A DNA stretch of 64,000 bases, taken from Akkermansiaceae bacterium (GTDB taxonomy: Bacteria > Verrucomicrobiota > Verrucomicrobiia > Verrucomicrobiales > Akkermansiaceae). The notes under the pieces were generated by a model. The model ran no database searches. It was not told the DNA's origin and saw only the letters and a list, made by a program, of their open reading frames with translations. This document shows, one piece after another, positions 7,890 through 18,076 of the stretch. Within the stretch, counting starts at the first letter, position 1. Each line of letters opens with the position of its first letter. The DNA is taken from assembly GCA_015061985.1 (NCBI GenBank), contig SUVN01000004.1, positions 1 to 64,000 on the forward strand. Direction: 5' to 3'. A program made the position numbers and the translations under genes.

Positions 7890-10289
7890 ATGGATGAAGC
7901 AGAGAAAGAAGAGCTGGTGGCAACGCTGGCCGATGAGTATCTGGAAGCATTCCGGCGGGGAGAAGCTCCGACGGTAGAGGCATTTGCGGCCTCTCACCCG
8001 GAATGCAGTGAGGAGTTGCTGGAGCTGCTGCCAACGATGGTCGAGATGGAGGGCGTGAGCCAAACCGCCACCCGCACGGCACGGGATGTGGCGGCCTCCT
8101 ACCCGGAACAGCTGGGGGGATACCGATTGTTGGAGCGCTTGGGGCACGGCGGCATGGGAACGGTGTTTCGAGCGGAGCATGAGGCCCTCAAACGCGAGGT
8201 GGCCATCAAGATACTCTTCCCGTCCTGGAGCGCGGATGCCCGCCATTGTGAGGCTTTTGAAAAGGAATCACGTGTTATCGCCGCCCTGCATCATACTAAC
8301 ATTGTAGAGGTGTTCGGTGCCGGTCATGAGGGGAACTTCCGTTACTATGTCATGAGTCTGGTCAAGGGCAGGGGTGTCAGCCCGGCGGCCATTCGGGAAG
8401 CCTTTCCCGGAATGCCGTTTCATCAGGCCGTGGCAAAGGTGGGAACGCAGGCAGCGCGAGCGCTGGCCTATGCCCACTCGCAGGGAGTGTTGCATCGGGA
8501 TGTGAAACCGGGCAATCTTTTGCTGGATGCTGATGGCGTGTTGTATGTGGGCGATTTCGGACTGGCTACGGTGTTGAATTTGGGCGAGGATGCCCCGCTG
8601 GTGACACAGAGCCATGACGGCACCCTGCGCTATATGGCTCCGGAGCGCCTTTCCCGAGGGGAGAATTCTTTTGCGGGAGATCAGTACAGCCTGGGGTTGA
8701 CCCTGTATGAACTGGTGAGCGGGCGGCCTGCGTTTCGCGAGGTTGACCCCGGCAATCTCATTCACCGAATCTGTTCCGAGCCCTTACCCCCCCTGGTGGG
8801 AGAAGGGGAGCTGGGAGCCATCATTAACAAGAGTATTTCCTTTGACCCATCAGACCGCTATGAGGACATGACCTCCATGGTGGCAGATTTGCAGCGTTAT
8901 CTGGATGGGATGCCGGTGAAGGCACGTCCGGCTTCGCTGTTGCGCCGCTACAGGATGTGGATGCGCCGCCGCCCGGCTGTTGCCTTGTGGAGTCATCTGG
9001 CTGTCGGAATGGTGGGGTTGTTGTTCGTGAGCATCATCTGGGGGTATGCGAATGAAAACGAGCAGCGCCACCGCGCCGAGCAGAATGCGCAGATAGCAGA
9101 TGCCGCTCTGGAGCGTATTTTCAACAGCATGCTGAGTACGGACATTGAGGGTGAGGCCTCCTTACAGGTGACCCGCGCCGATGCCCGCCTGTTGCAGGAC
9201 CTCATGCCCTATTATGAGCAGATTGCCTCTCAGGCAGAAGGCGGCGGAGCCAATATGGGAACAGCCTGTTACACGCTGGCCACCATTGCTCACCGAACGG
9301 GCGATTCTGATACGGCCCGCCTTTATTTCCGCCGTGCGTTGGAAACGTTGCCCCCCGATACCGCTGAGTATGCCCGTGCGGTGAATGGGCTTGCCCTCTG
9401 CCTGTGGGAAGACAGGGAAACAAGAGCTGAAGCCCGGGATTTATTACAGAAATTGGTGAGCAGCGGACAGAAGAAGACTGCTTTTGAGGTGCGCGTGGAG
9501 CAGGTGCGGGCGCTGCTCATGCTTGCTGACCCGCGCCGGGGAAATAGACATTATCGTCGTAACCGCAGCCCTCAGGAATGGCAGGAGATGCAAGCACGGC
9601 GCAAGGGTTATATGACTCAGGCCGTGGAGCTGGTACGCGGGCTTGTGGATGAGAAGCCGGAGCACGAAGCATCGCGGCTCTTCCAGCTGATGCTGCTGGA
9701 ACAGTTGCCACCCGGTGAATGGCGAGACAGCCTGTCACCCCATGGTGAGAAATTTGCAACGCTGTTGGAGGATTTGCTGCGCCGCTACCCATCAAGCCGT
9801 GCTTATCGTCGTGCTTTTGTGCAGCATCAGCTACACCGCAGAGGCAAAATCCAGCTTTCTGCATCAGAAATGGATGCCACATCACGCGCCGTGGAATACG
9901 CCCAGGGCCTTCTGGCAGAATCACCATCGGACAGCAACCTGCTGCTGATGTATCTTGCCATACGGGATAAGTATGCTCTCATGCTCAATAAGCAGGGGAA
10001 GGATTTGGAGGCGATGGTGTTCAACGAAAAAACGCTCGGCGTTCTTTCCCTGCTGACCAGCAGAGCCGACTTTACTCCGGAAATGAGAGAGCAGCTGGTG
10101 ATGCTGGTCTCCATGCACCCCACAGAGGAGGCTGCACGCGCCCAGCAGGAGGCAGAAATATCCCTGCTGTTGCAGAGCTATGACGAGCAACGCATGCAGG
10201 AGCTGCGCTCCCGCATGCGTCAGATGCGTCATCGCAGACATCCGTGGGGACGGCCGCCTCGCCTTTCCCCCGAACGCCCGATGCGTTAA
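7890..10289 (+). CDS. Serine/threonine protein kinase with TM segment and TPR-like C-terminus
   Basis: 799 aa; LGHGGMGTVFRAEH, VAIKIL, VLHRDVKPGNLLLDADGVLYVGDFGLA, Hanks-type motifs; TM VGLLFVSIIWGY. Confidence 0.92.
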   Translation: MDEAEKEELVATLADEYLEAFRRGEAPTVEAFAASHPECSEELLELLPTMVEMEGVSQTATRTARDVAASYPEQLGGYRLLERLGHGGMGTVFRAEHEALKREVAIKILFPSWSADARHCEAFEKESRVIAALHHTNIVEVFGAGHEGNFRYYVMSLVKGRGVSPAAIREAFPGMPFHQAVAKVGTQAARALAYAHSQGVLHRDVKPGNLLLDADGVLYVGDFGLATVLNLGEDAPLVTQSHDGTLRYMAPERLSRGENSFAGDQYSLGLTLYELVSGRPAFREVDPGNLIHRICSEPLPPLVGEGELGAIINKSISFDPSDRYEDMTSMVADLQRYLDGMPVKARPASLLRRYRMWMRRRPAVALWSHLAVGMVGLLFVSIIWGYANENEQRHRAEQNAQIADAALERIFNSMLSTDIEGEASLQVTRADARLLQDLMPYYEQIASQAEGGGANMGTACYTLATIAHRTGDSDTARLYFRRALETLPPDTAEYARAVNGLALCLWEDRETRAEARDLLQKLVSSGQKKTAFEVRVEQVRALLMLADPRRGNRHYRRNRSPQEWQEMQARRKGYMTQAVELVRGLVDEKPEHEASRLFQLMLLEQLPPGEWRDSLSPHGEKFATLLEDLLRRYPSSRAYRRAFVQHQLHRRGKIQLSASEMDATSRAVEYAQGLLAESPSDSNLLLMYLAIRDKYALMLNKQGKDLEAMVFNEKTLGVLSLLTSRADFTPEMREQLVMLVSMHPTEEAARAQQEAEISLLLQSYDEQRMQELRSRMRQMRHRRHPWGRPPRLSPERPMR

Positions 10290-12508
10290 GGCTTGAGGAT
10301 TTTTTCTGCCAGCTCGATGATGTTGCCCGTCGGCTCCGTCAGGAGCGGTGTATCGGAAGAGGCGAAGCCGGTTTCAATGGCATCCACGCTGGCGCTGAGC
10401 TCGTGGCTGGTGGAAACCGCCTCGCCATTATTGCTGTTGCTTTCTTCGGCGGAGCGCCCGCTTTCCCCGGCGGCGGCCTGACCGCTCAATTCCTGAGTGC
10501 GGGCATTGAAGTAGGCTTTCCAACGGGGCAGGTAATAGTACGTCATCAACTCGGAGAGCTGGCGGTGCGCATAGTCGTTGAGCGTGGTGCCGGATTTGGG
10601 AACCCAGGTAGTGAAGAGCTGTTTGAGCGCTTTACTCATCTGCGCCTGTGCTTCCTTGTTTTTGCCTGCTTTGCCTTCTGCTTCTTTCAGGTAACGTCCC
10701 AGCAGGAAATACTCAGAGGTGGCCAGCACCTCTGCCGTTTGTTCAATCAGCTGCAGGTAGGCCTTGCTTTCGCGCTCAAAGGCTGCCTTGTCTTTTGCAT
10801 CAAAGGCGGCCTTGCACTTGGGCAGCTGCTCGCGAGCTGTGTCTGCCAGCACCTGCCGGCACAGGTCGGCCATGTCGTAGCGCCACGTGGGCAGGGTGTC
10901 GAGCCGGAGCCTTTTACCTGCGGCCAGCATCAGAGCCGCTGCCCGGCGAACATCCTGAAAATTATAGTAATTGTTGGGTTTAGACCAGGTGGATGCCTTG
11001 CGAGCCGTCAGGCTCGGGCGTGCGCACATGATGTTTTCCTGGCATCCTTCCTGAAGCCGAACCGGCGAATATACGCTGGTGACGAGCAGTTCCAGCGCTT
11101 GAATGATGTCGGCATCATCTGTGCCGTAACGCCCCTTGGCGTAAGCGGAGAGGAATCCGGCGCGGTTGATGGGACCGTTGGAATTGATTCTCTCCGTCAC
11201 CATGGCATAATACAGTGGGTTGACCTCCAATCCCTCAGAGAGCAGACCGATACCTATGGCCCCGCCGATATCAGACGGCATGTTTTCCAGCAGAGGAATG
11301 CCGCCGTATAGTCCATGATTGCCGCCGAAGTTGGCCAGTTCGCACCACACGTGCGGGCGTCCCCGGTAATTGCGGGAAATGTCGTGGCCGGCGCTCATAT
11401 TCTTATCAAGCGCCAGAATGATGGTCTGATCCGGATGCGTGCCGCTGAGCAGTTGAGGCGAGGGGTTGTGGCCCCATGCCTGGATGAGCCAGCAGGACCC
11501 GGGAGCAGCTTTCTGCATGGCCGCCTGAACCGCTTCGGCCGCTTCCTTCAGAGGCGTACCTCCCTGTTTGCCGCCTTCGTGAAACAGGTCACCCCCGAAG
11601 TACTTGCCCTGATAGCCGTATACGCTTTTGAGATTCCTGTACCAGATTGCTGCTATTTTCCCGAATATGGGGTCAGTGGGTTGCAGGATATCCGGGCGTT
11701 CGTACTGGTGACACCATTTACCCTGCGGTATCAACTTGCCGCCGATTTTTCCGGCATCACTTCCGCTGGGCAGGAAGCCTACGTAACCTTGCAGCACGGG
11801 TTCCATTCCCAGCTCAAGGAGCCTTTTAACGATGAACTTGCCTAATTTTGTTTCCTGTGCAATGATATCCCGGTGAACCGGGCCGCCCTCGCCCTCCAGG
11901 TTACCCATGTGCCACCATGCGCTGTAGGCGGGGTTGGCGATGAAGGATTCTATCCGCTCTTTGGGGTAACCCAGGTCGCTCAAAAATCCTTTCCAGACAC
12001 TTTCCAGACCGGGAGTGACCAGTACGGCATAGTACCCGCTCAGCGCCAGCATGTCCAGCTCACGTTCCCAGCGGGTTTGATTCCAGTGAGCACCGGTATA
12101 GCTGAGCGTGCAGTAGTTGTAGGCGTAATTAAACTTGTGCGTGGCCGGGACTGTCAGCGTTTCTTTCGGTAGAACGAGTTTTGCGACGGACGCATTGTCG
12201 CCGTTCTGAGAAAAATGCACATGAGCCACATTCCGCAGATAGTAGCCGTAGGCTCTCACGCATTCCCTTACATTCGGTGCTGTTATGTGCAGTTTTTCAC
12301 CCTTGGCCGCGATGGTCGGCTCTTTAACTTTTTTGTTTAGTGAAAAGATGACTGAATCGGCAAATTGCGGTGTTACGCGTCTGACGACAGCTGCCGCTGC
12401 CGGTACTTTTACCTTTGTTTTTGCCGGTGCAGCAGAGCAGGGAGCTACTATACAGACGGCAGGAGCAAGCACTGCCGCCAGACATGTTGTGTGAAAGTGG
12501 GAAATCAT
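10286..12508 (-). CDS. Alpha-N-acetylglucosaminidase, GH89 (NAGLU-like)
   Basis: 740 aa with signal peptide; NYCTLSYTGAHWNQTRWERELDMLALSGYYAVL, AWWHMGNLEGEGGPV, MEPVLQGYVGFLPSG, WCELANFGGNHGLYGG. Confidence 0.93.
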   Translation of the reverse strand: MISHFHTTCLAAVLAPAVCIVAPCSAAPAKTKVKVPAAAAVVRRVTPQFADSVIFSLNKKVKEPTIAAKGEKLHITAPNVRECVRAYGYYLRNVAHVHFSQNGDNASVAKLVLPKETLTVPATHKFNYAYNYCTLSYTGAHWNQTRWERELDMLALSGYYAVLVTPGLESVWKGFLSDLGYPKERIESFIANPAYSAWWHMGNLEGEGGPVHRDIIAQETKLGKFIVKRLLELGMEPVLQGYVGFLPSGSDAGKIGGKLIPQGKWCHQYERPDILQPTDPIFGKIAAIWYRNLKSVYGYQGKYFGGDLFHEGGKQGGTPLKEAAEAVQAAMQKAAPGSCWLIQAWGHNPSPQLLSGTHPDQTIILALDKNMSAGHDISRNYRGRPHVWCELANFGGNHGLYGGIPLLENMPSDIGGAIGIGLLSEGLEVNPLYYAMVTERINSNGPINRAGFLSAYAKGRYGTDDADIIQALELLVTSVYSPVRLQEGCQENIMCARPSLTARKASTWSKPNNYYNFQDVRRAAALMLAAGKRLRLDTLPTWRYDMADLCRQVLADTAREQLPKCKAAFDAKDKAAFERESKAYLQLIEQTAEVLATSEYFLLGRYLKEAEGKAGKNKEAQAQMSKALKQLFTTWVPKSGTTLNDYAHRQLSELMTYYYLPRWKAYFNARTQELSGQAAAGESGRSAEESNSNNGEAVSTSHELSASVDAIETGFASSDTPLLTEPTGNIIELAEKILKP

Positions 12509-12514
12509 ATCGTA

Positions 12515-12544
12515 AAAAGTTCAGCCGGCATTTGTGCCGGCTGA
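12515..12544 (-). terminator. Terminator of the pilus/T2SS-like gene cluster
   Basis: Perfect 10-bp stem TCAGCCGGCA-tttg-TGCCGGCTGA followed on the minus strand by actttttacg. Confidence 0.65.
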
Positions 12545-12557
12545 TGGGGTTGAGAGT

Positions 12558-13190
12558 TTATTTCCAGGATTTGACGTTGGAGATGTTGTCCTCGTTGTCT
12601 CCGTCATTGGTTCGTCCGTTTCCTCTGCCATCCGGTCCGAGCGAGAAGATGTCGAAGTCGGGGTTCATGCCGTTGCCGGTCTTGCCGCTTTCCGTCTGCC
12701 CCTCGTAGCCGAGGCGGTAGCGGTAGGTATTGCCCCAGGGATCCATGATGACGTAAACTTTGCCACGAGCACTCTTCGTGCCGCCGGAGCCCTTAATGCG
12801 CACCTTGACCACGGGGATGCCTTCCTGCTGTTCCGTATCTTTGGAGGAAACGACGTAGAACGACTCACAATAGGGCATCTGAACCTCGCCGTTTTCGTCA
12901 TCCGGCTCGCCATCGTTGTCCTCGTCGCGGCTGAGCATTTCGTACATGACGTTGGAGCTCACTTCATCTCCGCGACCATCCGGCAGGTAGCCGGCATTGT
13001 CTGCGCGGTAGGCGTTCACGGAGGCTTCCAGCAGCTGAACCTGCGTTTGCGCCGTCGTCTTCATGGAGCGGGACTGGATGTAGGCCGTGGCCTGCCACAT
13101 GCCGGCGGCCAGGAAGGCCAGAACGCCCACCACGATGAGGATTTCAATGAGCGTGAAACCCTTTCTCTGACTGTTAAGATGCAGTTTCAT
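12558..13190 (-). CDS. Type II secretion/type IV pseudopilin, GspG-like
   Basis: 210 aa; prepilin motif KGFTLIEILIVVGVLAFLAAG; C-terminal MDPWGNTYRYR typical of GspG. Confidence 0.88.
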   Translation of the reverse strand: MKLHLNSQRKGFTLIEILIVVGVLAFLAAGMWQATAYIQSRSMKTTAQTQVQLLEASVNAYRADNAGYLPDGRGDEVSSNVMYEMLSRDEDNDGEPDDENGEVQMPYCESFYVVSSKDTEQQEGIPVVKVRIKGSGGTKSARGKVYVIMDPWGNTYRYRLGYEGQTESGKTGNGMNPDFDIFSLGPDGRGNGRTNDGDNEDNISNVKSWK

Positions 13191-13196
13191 GGCGAT

Positions 13197-14483
13197 TTAC
13201 ACGTTCTTGATGATTTCCATCATCGGCATGAACATGGCCAGCACGATACCGCCCACCACAACGGCAAGGAACACAATCATGAGCGGTTCCAGCATGGCGG
13301 TGAGGGCTGACACGGCATTGTCCACCTCCTCATCATACACCTCTGCCACTTTCAGCAGCATGTCCGGCAGCTGACCTGTTTCTTCACCCACGTCTACCAT
13401 GGAAATCATCATGGGCGGGAACACATCACAGGCAGACATCGGCGTGACGATGGATTCACCTTCGCGCACGGAGTCATGAATCTTCGTGATAGCATCAGCC
13501 ACAATCACATTGCCTGCGGTGTCGCGGGTGATGAGCAGAGCCTGCAGAATCGGCACACCGGATGCCACCAGCGTACCAAAGGTACGAGAGAAGCGGGTCA
13601 CAGCGCTCACCTTGTTGAGGTGACCCAGCTTGGGAATCTTCAGCATGAAGCGATCCATGACCCGGGCCCCCTTGGGGGTCTTCTTCCAGAAACTGACACC
13701 GATGCCGGCGGCTACCAGCAGCACGATGAACACAAAGGCGTTCGGTACCACCGGGATGATGTCGTCATTGATACAGTGGTCGGAGAAGTTGAACACGAAC
13801 TGGGAAAGCGCAGGCAGCTCCATATTCTGGCCTTCGAACATCTCCTTGAACTTGGGCACAATGGCCAGCATGAGGAAGACGAGAATGCCCACGGAAATCA
13901 CCAGAATGATGATGGGGTACACCATGGCAGAGACCACCTTGCCGCGCAGACGGTTGGCTTTTTCCTGATATTCGGCCAGTCGCTTGAGCACGACTTCCAG
14001 CACACCGCCCAGCTCACCGGCCTTCACCATGTTCACAAACAGTTTGTTGAACATCTTGGGATAGGCACCCAGAGCTTCGGAGAAGGTGGAACCACCCTGC
14101 ACGGATTCACCGAGAGCACCGATGGTGGCGCGCAGGTCAGGATTGGGCTCCTGTTTGGAGAGCACGTTAAGACTCTGGAGCAGAGGAAGACCGGCATCAA
14201 TCAGGGTGGCAAGCTGGCGGGTGAACACCATCATTTCCTTCTGCTTGACCTTGGCTCCGGCGCGCCCGGACTTCTTCTCCTTCTTGGCTCCCTTGCCTCC
14301 TTTCTTCGTCGCTTTCTTCTTTTCTGCGGCCTTGGCTTCAGCCTTGGTGCTCTCCACGCATTCGCGTACCAGAAGCCCCTGGCTGCGCACCATCTCCATG
14401 GCGGCTATTTTATTGTCGGCTGTGATGAAGCCGGTTTTCTCTGCGCCATTCTGATCCAGCGCGGTGTATCTGAAATTAGGCAT
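13197..14483 (-). CDS. Type II secretion system F / PilC-like inner membrane protein
   Basis: 428 aa; FRYTALDQNGAEKTGFITADN, FTRQLATLIDAGLPLLQSL, MMISMVDVGEETGQLPDMLLKVAEVYDEEVDNAVSALTAMLEP. Confidence 0.93.
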   Translation of the reverse strand: MPNFRYTALDQNGAEKTGFITADNKIAAMEMVRSQGLLVRECVESTKAEAKAAEKKKATKKGGKGAKKEKKSGRAGAKVKQKEMMVFTRQLATLIDAGLPLLQSLNVLSKQEPNPDLRATIGALGESVQGGSTFSEALGAYPKMFNKLFVNMVKAGELGGVLEVVLKRLAEYQEKANRLRGKVVSAMVYPIIILVISVGILVFLMLAIVPKFKEMFEGQNMELPALSQFVFNFSDHCINDDIIPVVPNAFVFIVLLVAAGIGVSFWKKTPKGARVMDRFMLKIPKLGHLNKVSAVTRFSRTFGTLVASGVPILQALLITRDTAGNVIVADAITKIHDSVREGESIVTPMSACDVFPPMMISMVDVGEETGQLPDMLLKVAEVYDEEVDNAVSALTAMLEPLMIVFLAVVVGGIVLAMFMPMMEIIKNV

Positions 14484-14555
14484 ATAATTGCGATTGGTTA
14501 GAAAAGTTAATTCAGCTTGTTAAAAAAATAGCAGATGTGAGGCGTGGCGTCAAGT

Positions 14556-16223
14556 TTAAGTGTACTTGAGCACCTCTTCAATTGTGGTATGACCCTCAAA
14601 AATGTTCTGAATGCCGTTTTCGCGGAGGGTAGACATACCCAGCTCAATGGCTTTTTGTTTCAGAACGATGGAGGGAACATTCTGGGTAATAAGATCCTTG
14701 ATGGGGTCGGTTACATTGAGCAATTCGTGGATACCTTTTCGTCCCTTGTAGCCGGTGTGGGCGCACTTGTCGCAGCGGGCACCGGTGTAGAACTGCTGCT
14801 GTCCGATGAGCGCGGGATTGATTCCCAGACGGTTGAGCAGGGAGGTGGACGGGGTGTATGCCGTCTTGCAGTACGGACAGATGGTTCGCACAAGTCGCTG
14901 ACCCAGTACGCCCAGCAGCGTGGCTGCCAGCAGGAAAGGCTGCACGCCCATGTCCACAAAGCGGGTTACGGCGCCGGCTGCATCATTTGTGTGCAGGGTG
15001 GAGAGCACAAGGTGACCCGTCAGAGCTGCCTGAATGGCAATCTGGGCGGTGTCTTTGTCTCGAATTTCGCCCACCAGAATGCGGTCGGGGTCCTGGCGGA
15101 GGAACGCTCGCAACACGCGGGGGAAGGTTACGCCGATGGCCTCGTTGATGGGTACCTGCACAATGCCGTCGATATCGTATTCCACGGGGTCTTCTGCGGT
15201 GAGCAGCTTGGAATCCTCGGTATTCACCTCGCGCAGAGCGGCATAGAGCGTCGTCGTTTTACCGGAGCCGGTGGGGCCGGTCACCACGAAGATACCGTTG
15301 GGTTTGTTCACCGTGTCGATGATGTATTCATGCAGCTTGGGGTCGAGGTTGAGGTTGTTGAGGTCAAGGCTCACGCTGCCGCGGTCAAGCACACGCATTA
15401 CCACGGATTCACCGTACTGGGTGGGCAGAGAGTTCACACGCATATCCACGCTGTGTTCACCCAGGCGCATCACGATACGGCCGTCCTGCGGCACACGGCG
15501 TTCGGCGATGTTCATGCCTGCCATCACCTTGACGCGGGAAATCACCGGGTTAGCCAGATGCACGGGCGGGGGTGCCATTTCATACAGAGCGCCGTCTACG
15601 CGGTAGCGAATCTTGAATTCCTTTTCGAAAGGCTCCAGGTGAATATCGGATGCCTTTTCCTTAATGGCCTGCACAATCACCAGATTGACGAACTTAATCA
15701 CCGGGGCAGAGTTGGCTTCCTCTGCGCCGTCCTGACTACCCACGCTCATGGTGCTCATTTCGTTGAGCAGGTCACCCATGGCTGCATCCGCTCCGCCGTA
15801 GCATTCCTGCAGGCGGGAGCGCACTTCGTAGTCGGCGGCCACATAGAGGTAGATGTCCAGCCCGGTAGCCATGCGGAGGTCGTCTATGGTCTGAGGATTC
15901 AGCGGGTCCTCCAGACAGACGTAGAGGCCTTCACCCTCCCGGTATTCGATAGGCAGGGCACCGTGCATACGTGCCTGCGGGCCGGGGAGCATATCCAGCA
16001 CCTCCTGCGGGGGATAGAAATCCACCAGGGAAATGTACTGGGCACCCACTTCCGTGGCGATGACATTCCAGAAATCTTCCGGGGAGCCGATGATGCCGAA
16101 ATCGATGAGGGTTTCCCACACCTCCTTGCCGCTGTTGGACATCTCGTCCTTGATATCGCGGGCAACGGCCTTGTCCAGCATGCCGTTATTGATGAAAACA
16201 TCCAGTGTTACATCGTTATTCAT
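14556..16223 (-). CDS. GspE/PilB-family secretion ATPase (paralog A)
   Basis: 555 aa; Walker A GPTGSGKTTTLYAALRE, Asp box, VGEIRDKDTAQIAIQAALTGHLVLSTLHTNDA, CxxC zinc motif ICPYC...CDKC. Confidence 0.95.
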   Translation of the reverse strand: MNNDVTLDVFINNGMLDKAVARDIKDEMSNSGKEVWETLIDFGIIGSPEDFWNVIATEVGAQYISLVDFYPPQEVLDMLPGPQARMHGALPIEYREGEGLYVCLEDPLNPQTIDDLRMATGLDIYLYVAADYEVRSRLQECYGGADAAMGDLLNEMSTMSVGSQDGAEEANSAPVIKFVNLVIVQAIKEKASDIHLEPFEKEFKIRYRVDGALYEMAPPPVHLANPVISRVKVMAGMNIAERRVPQDGRIVMRLGEHSVDMRVNSLPTQYGESVVMRVLDRGSVSLDLNNLNLDPKLHEYIIDTVNKPNGIFVVTGPTGSGKTTTLYAALREVNTEDSKLLTAEDPVEYDIDGIVQVPINEAIGVTFPRVLRAFLRQDPDRILVGEIRDKDTAQIAIQAALTGHLVLSTLHTNDAAGAVTRFVDMGVQPFLLAATLLGVLGQRLVRTICPYCKTAYTPSTSLLNRLGINPALIGQQQFYTGARCDKCAHTGYKGRKGIHELLNVTDPIKDLITQNVPSIVLKQKAIELGMSTLRENGIQNIFEGHTTIEEVLKYT

Positions 16224-16274
16224 AACTCAATGAAAATTGGGGGATAAATGTGTTAGATGCCTGTTTCTGTTGTA

Positions 16275-17942
16275 TCAGCTGGCGTCGCCTGCGGTTACGC
16301 GGATGATTTCATCGGCAGAGGTGAGACCGGCCATGACCTTGCGGATACCGTCCTCTCGCAGCGTGCGCATGCCCAGTTCTCGGGCGCGCTTGCGCAGCTG
16401 GGCAGAGGTCATATCAGAGTTGACCAGCCCGCGAACATCATCCGAAATCTCGAAAATTTCGAAGATGCCCAGACGTCCCTTCATGCCCTTGCCGCGGCAT
16501 TTTTCACAGCCGCCGGGGCGGGGAACCATGACCTGACGGTTGATATCCACGCCGAGCGTGGTAGCCTGCTTGGGTGTCATATGGCCGGGAATCTTGCAGC
16601 TGCAGAGGCTGCGGCAGAGTCGCTGGGCCATGATGGCGCGCACGGCGGAGGCGATGAGGAAGCGATCAACGCCCATATCGGCCAGACGAGCCACGGAGGA
16701 AGGCGCGTCGTTGGTGTGGAGGGTGGAGAGGACGAGGTGACCCGTCATGGCTGCCTGAATGGCGATGCTTGCGGTCTCCCCGTCTCGAATTTCACCAATC
16801 ATGATGATGTTCGGAGCCTGACGCAGCATGGCTCGCAGTGCAGCGGCGAATGTCATGCCGATTTCCGTACGAATCATCACCTGATTAATACCGGAGAGCT
16901 CGTATTCCACGGGGTCTTCAGCGGTGATAATCTTCTTGTCCGGACGGTTCAGGTGGTTCAGGCAGGCATAGAGTGTCGTCGTTTTACCGGAACCGGTGGG
17001 ACCCGTCACCAGAATCACGCCGTCAGGCAGCGTGACCAGTCGGTCAAAGGTTGCTTCGTCGTCAGAAAGGAAGCCCAACTGCGGCAGACCAAGCGCCAGA
17101 GCGGATTTATCCAGAATACGCATAACCACGGATTCACCGTGGTTGGTGGGCACGGTGCTGACACGCAGGTCGATGTGAGCGCCGTCCTTCAGGTCGAGTT
17201 CGATACGGCCGTCCTGCGGGACGCGCTTCTCTGCAATGCTCATGGAGGTGCTCATCACCTTGAGACGAGCCACAATCGGTCCGAGCAGCTTCTTGGGATG
17301 GGTGGCGACTTCCACCAGTCGGCCGTCCACGCGGTAGCGCAGGCGAACGCGGTCTTCCATGGGCTCGATATGGATATCGGAGGCACGCATGGTGTGGGCC
17401 TCATTGAACATATTGTCAATCAGCTCAATGATGGGGGCCTCGGTGTCGCCCTTGGCATATTGTTTCTGCTCGGGGTAGTACTTATCGAGCGCCTTCTTCA
17501 TCTCCTTTTCGGAGGTGACAAAGAACGAGACATCGCAGCCCAGGAACTGGGGCAGGCTGTCCATGGTGTTCATGTCGAAGGGATCGGTGATGGCCACCTG
17601 TAGTGAGAATCCGTCATCGCCCAGCGGCATGAATCCCACGCGGCGTGCCAGCTCGGGCTTGACACGGGCAACGATGGCGGGGTCAACCTCAAAGGAGGAA
17701 ATTTCCACATATTCCAGCCCGGAATTGGAGGCGGCAATCTGCGCGATGTATTCACCCGTCAGGTAACCGTTGTTGACAAGGTGTTCGATGACGCTGTCCA
17801 GAGGGGAAAGCTGCTGGCGCACAGCATCCAGAGTGCCCTCATCGATGGCACCGGCTTCCACCAGGAGTTGTAGAAGGAAAGATTCGTTCGAGTACACGGG
17901 ATTGAGAGAGGTAAAAGTATATGACGACACAGCGCAGCACAC
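16275..17942 (-). CDS. GspE/PilB-family secretion ATPase (paralog B)
   Basis: 555 aa; GPTGSGKTTTLYACLNHLN, GEIRDGETASIAIQAAMTGHLVLSTLHTNDAPSSVARL, CEKCRGKGMKGRLGIFE; start codon uncertain. Confidence 0.94.
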   Translation of the reverse strand: MCCAVSSYTFTSLNPVYSNESFLLQLLVEAGAIDEGTLDAVRQQLSPLDSVIEHLVNNGYLTGEYIAQIAASNSGLEYVEISSFEVDPAIVARVKPELARRVGFMPLGDDGFSLQVAITDPFDMNTMDSLPQFLGCDVSFFVTSEKEMKKALDKYYPEQKQYAKGDTEAPIIELIDNMFNEAHTMRASDIHIEPMEDRVRLRYRVDGRLVEVATHPKKLLGPIVARLKVMSTSMSIAEKRVPQDGRIELDLKDGAHIDLRVSTVPTNHGESVVMRILDKSALALGLPQLGFLSDDEATFDRLVTLPDGVILVTGPTGSGKTTTLYACLNHLNRPDKKIITAEDPVEYELSGINQVMIRTEIGMTFAAALRAMLRQAPNIIMIGEIRDGETASIAIQAAMTGHLVLSTLHTNDAPSSVARLADMGVDRFLIASAVRAIMAQRLCRSLCSCKIPGHMTPKQATTLGVDINRQVMVPRPGGCEKCRGKGMKGRLGIFEIFEISDDVRGLVNSDMTSAQLRKRARELGMRTLREDGIRKVMAGLTSADEIIRVTAGDAS

Positions 17943-18076
17943 GTCTACGCACTTTCCGTAGTCTACACCATGAAAGGCGCTCCGTCAATCTCCCAGTTTC
18001 AAAAAAATGTCTGTTTTGCGGCATTTTTGTGTTAAAAACTTGCTGTTATGCGCGTGCGTGTGGTATAAGTGTGGCG

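Noticed and set aside
9517-9927. Small antisense ORFs in the kinase C-terminal region
   Set aside because: Kinase frame is continuous to 10289 with TPR-like content; antisense ORFs show no family features.
14544-16247. 567-aa plus-strand ORF over the GspE paralog
   Set aside because: Antisense to a clear secretion ATPase; same for the long plus-strand ORFs 16257-17603, 23284-24204 and 24232-25416.
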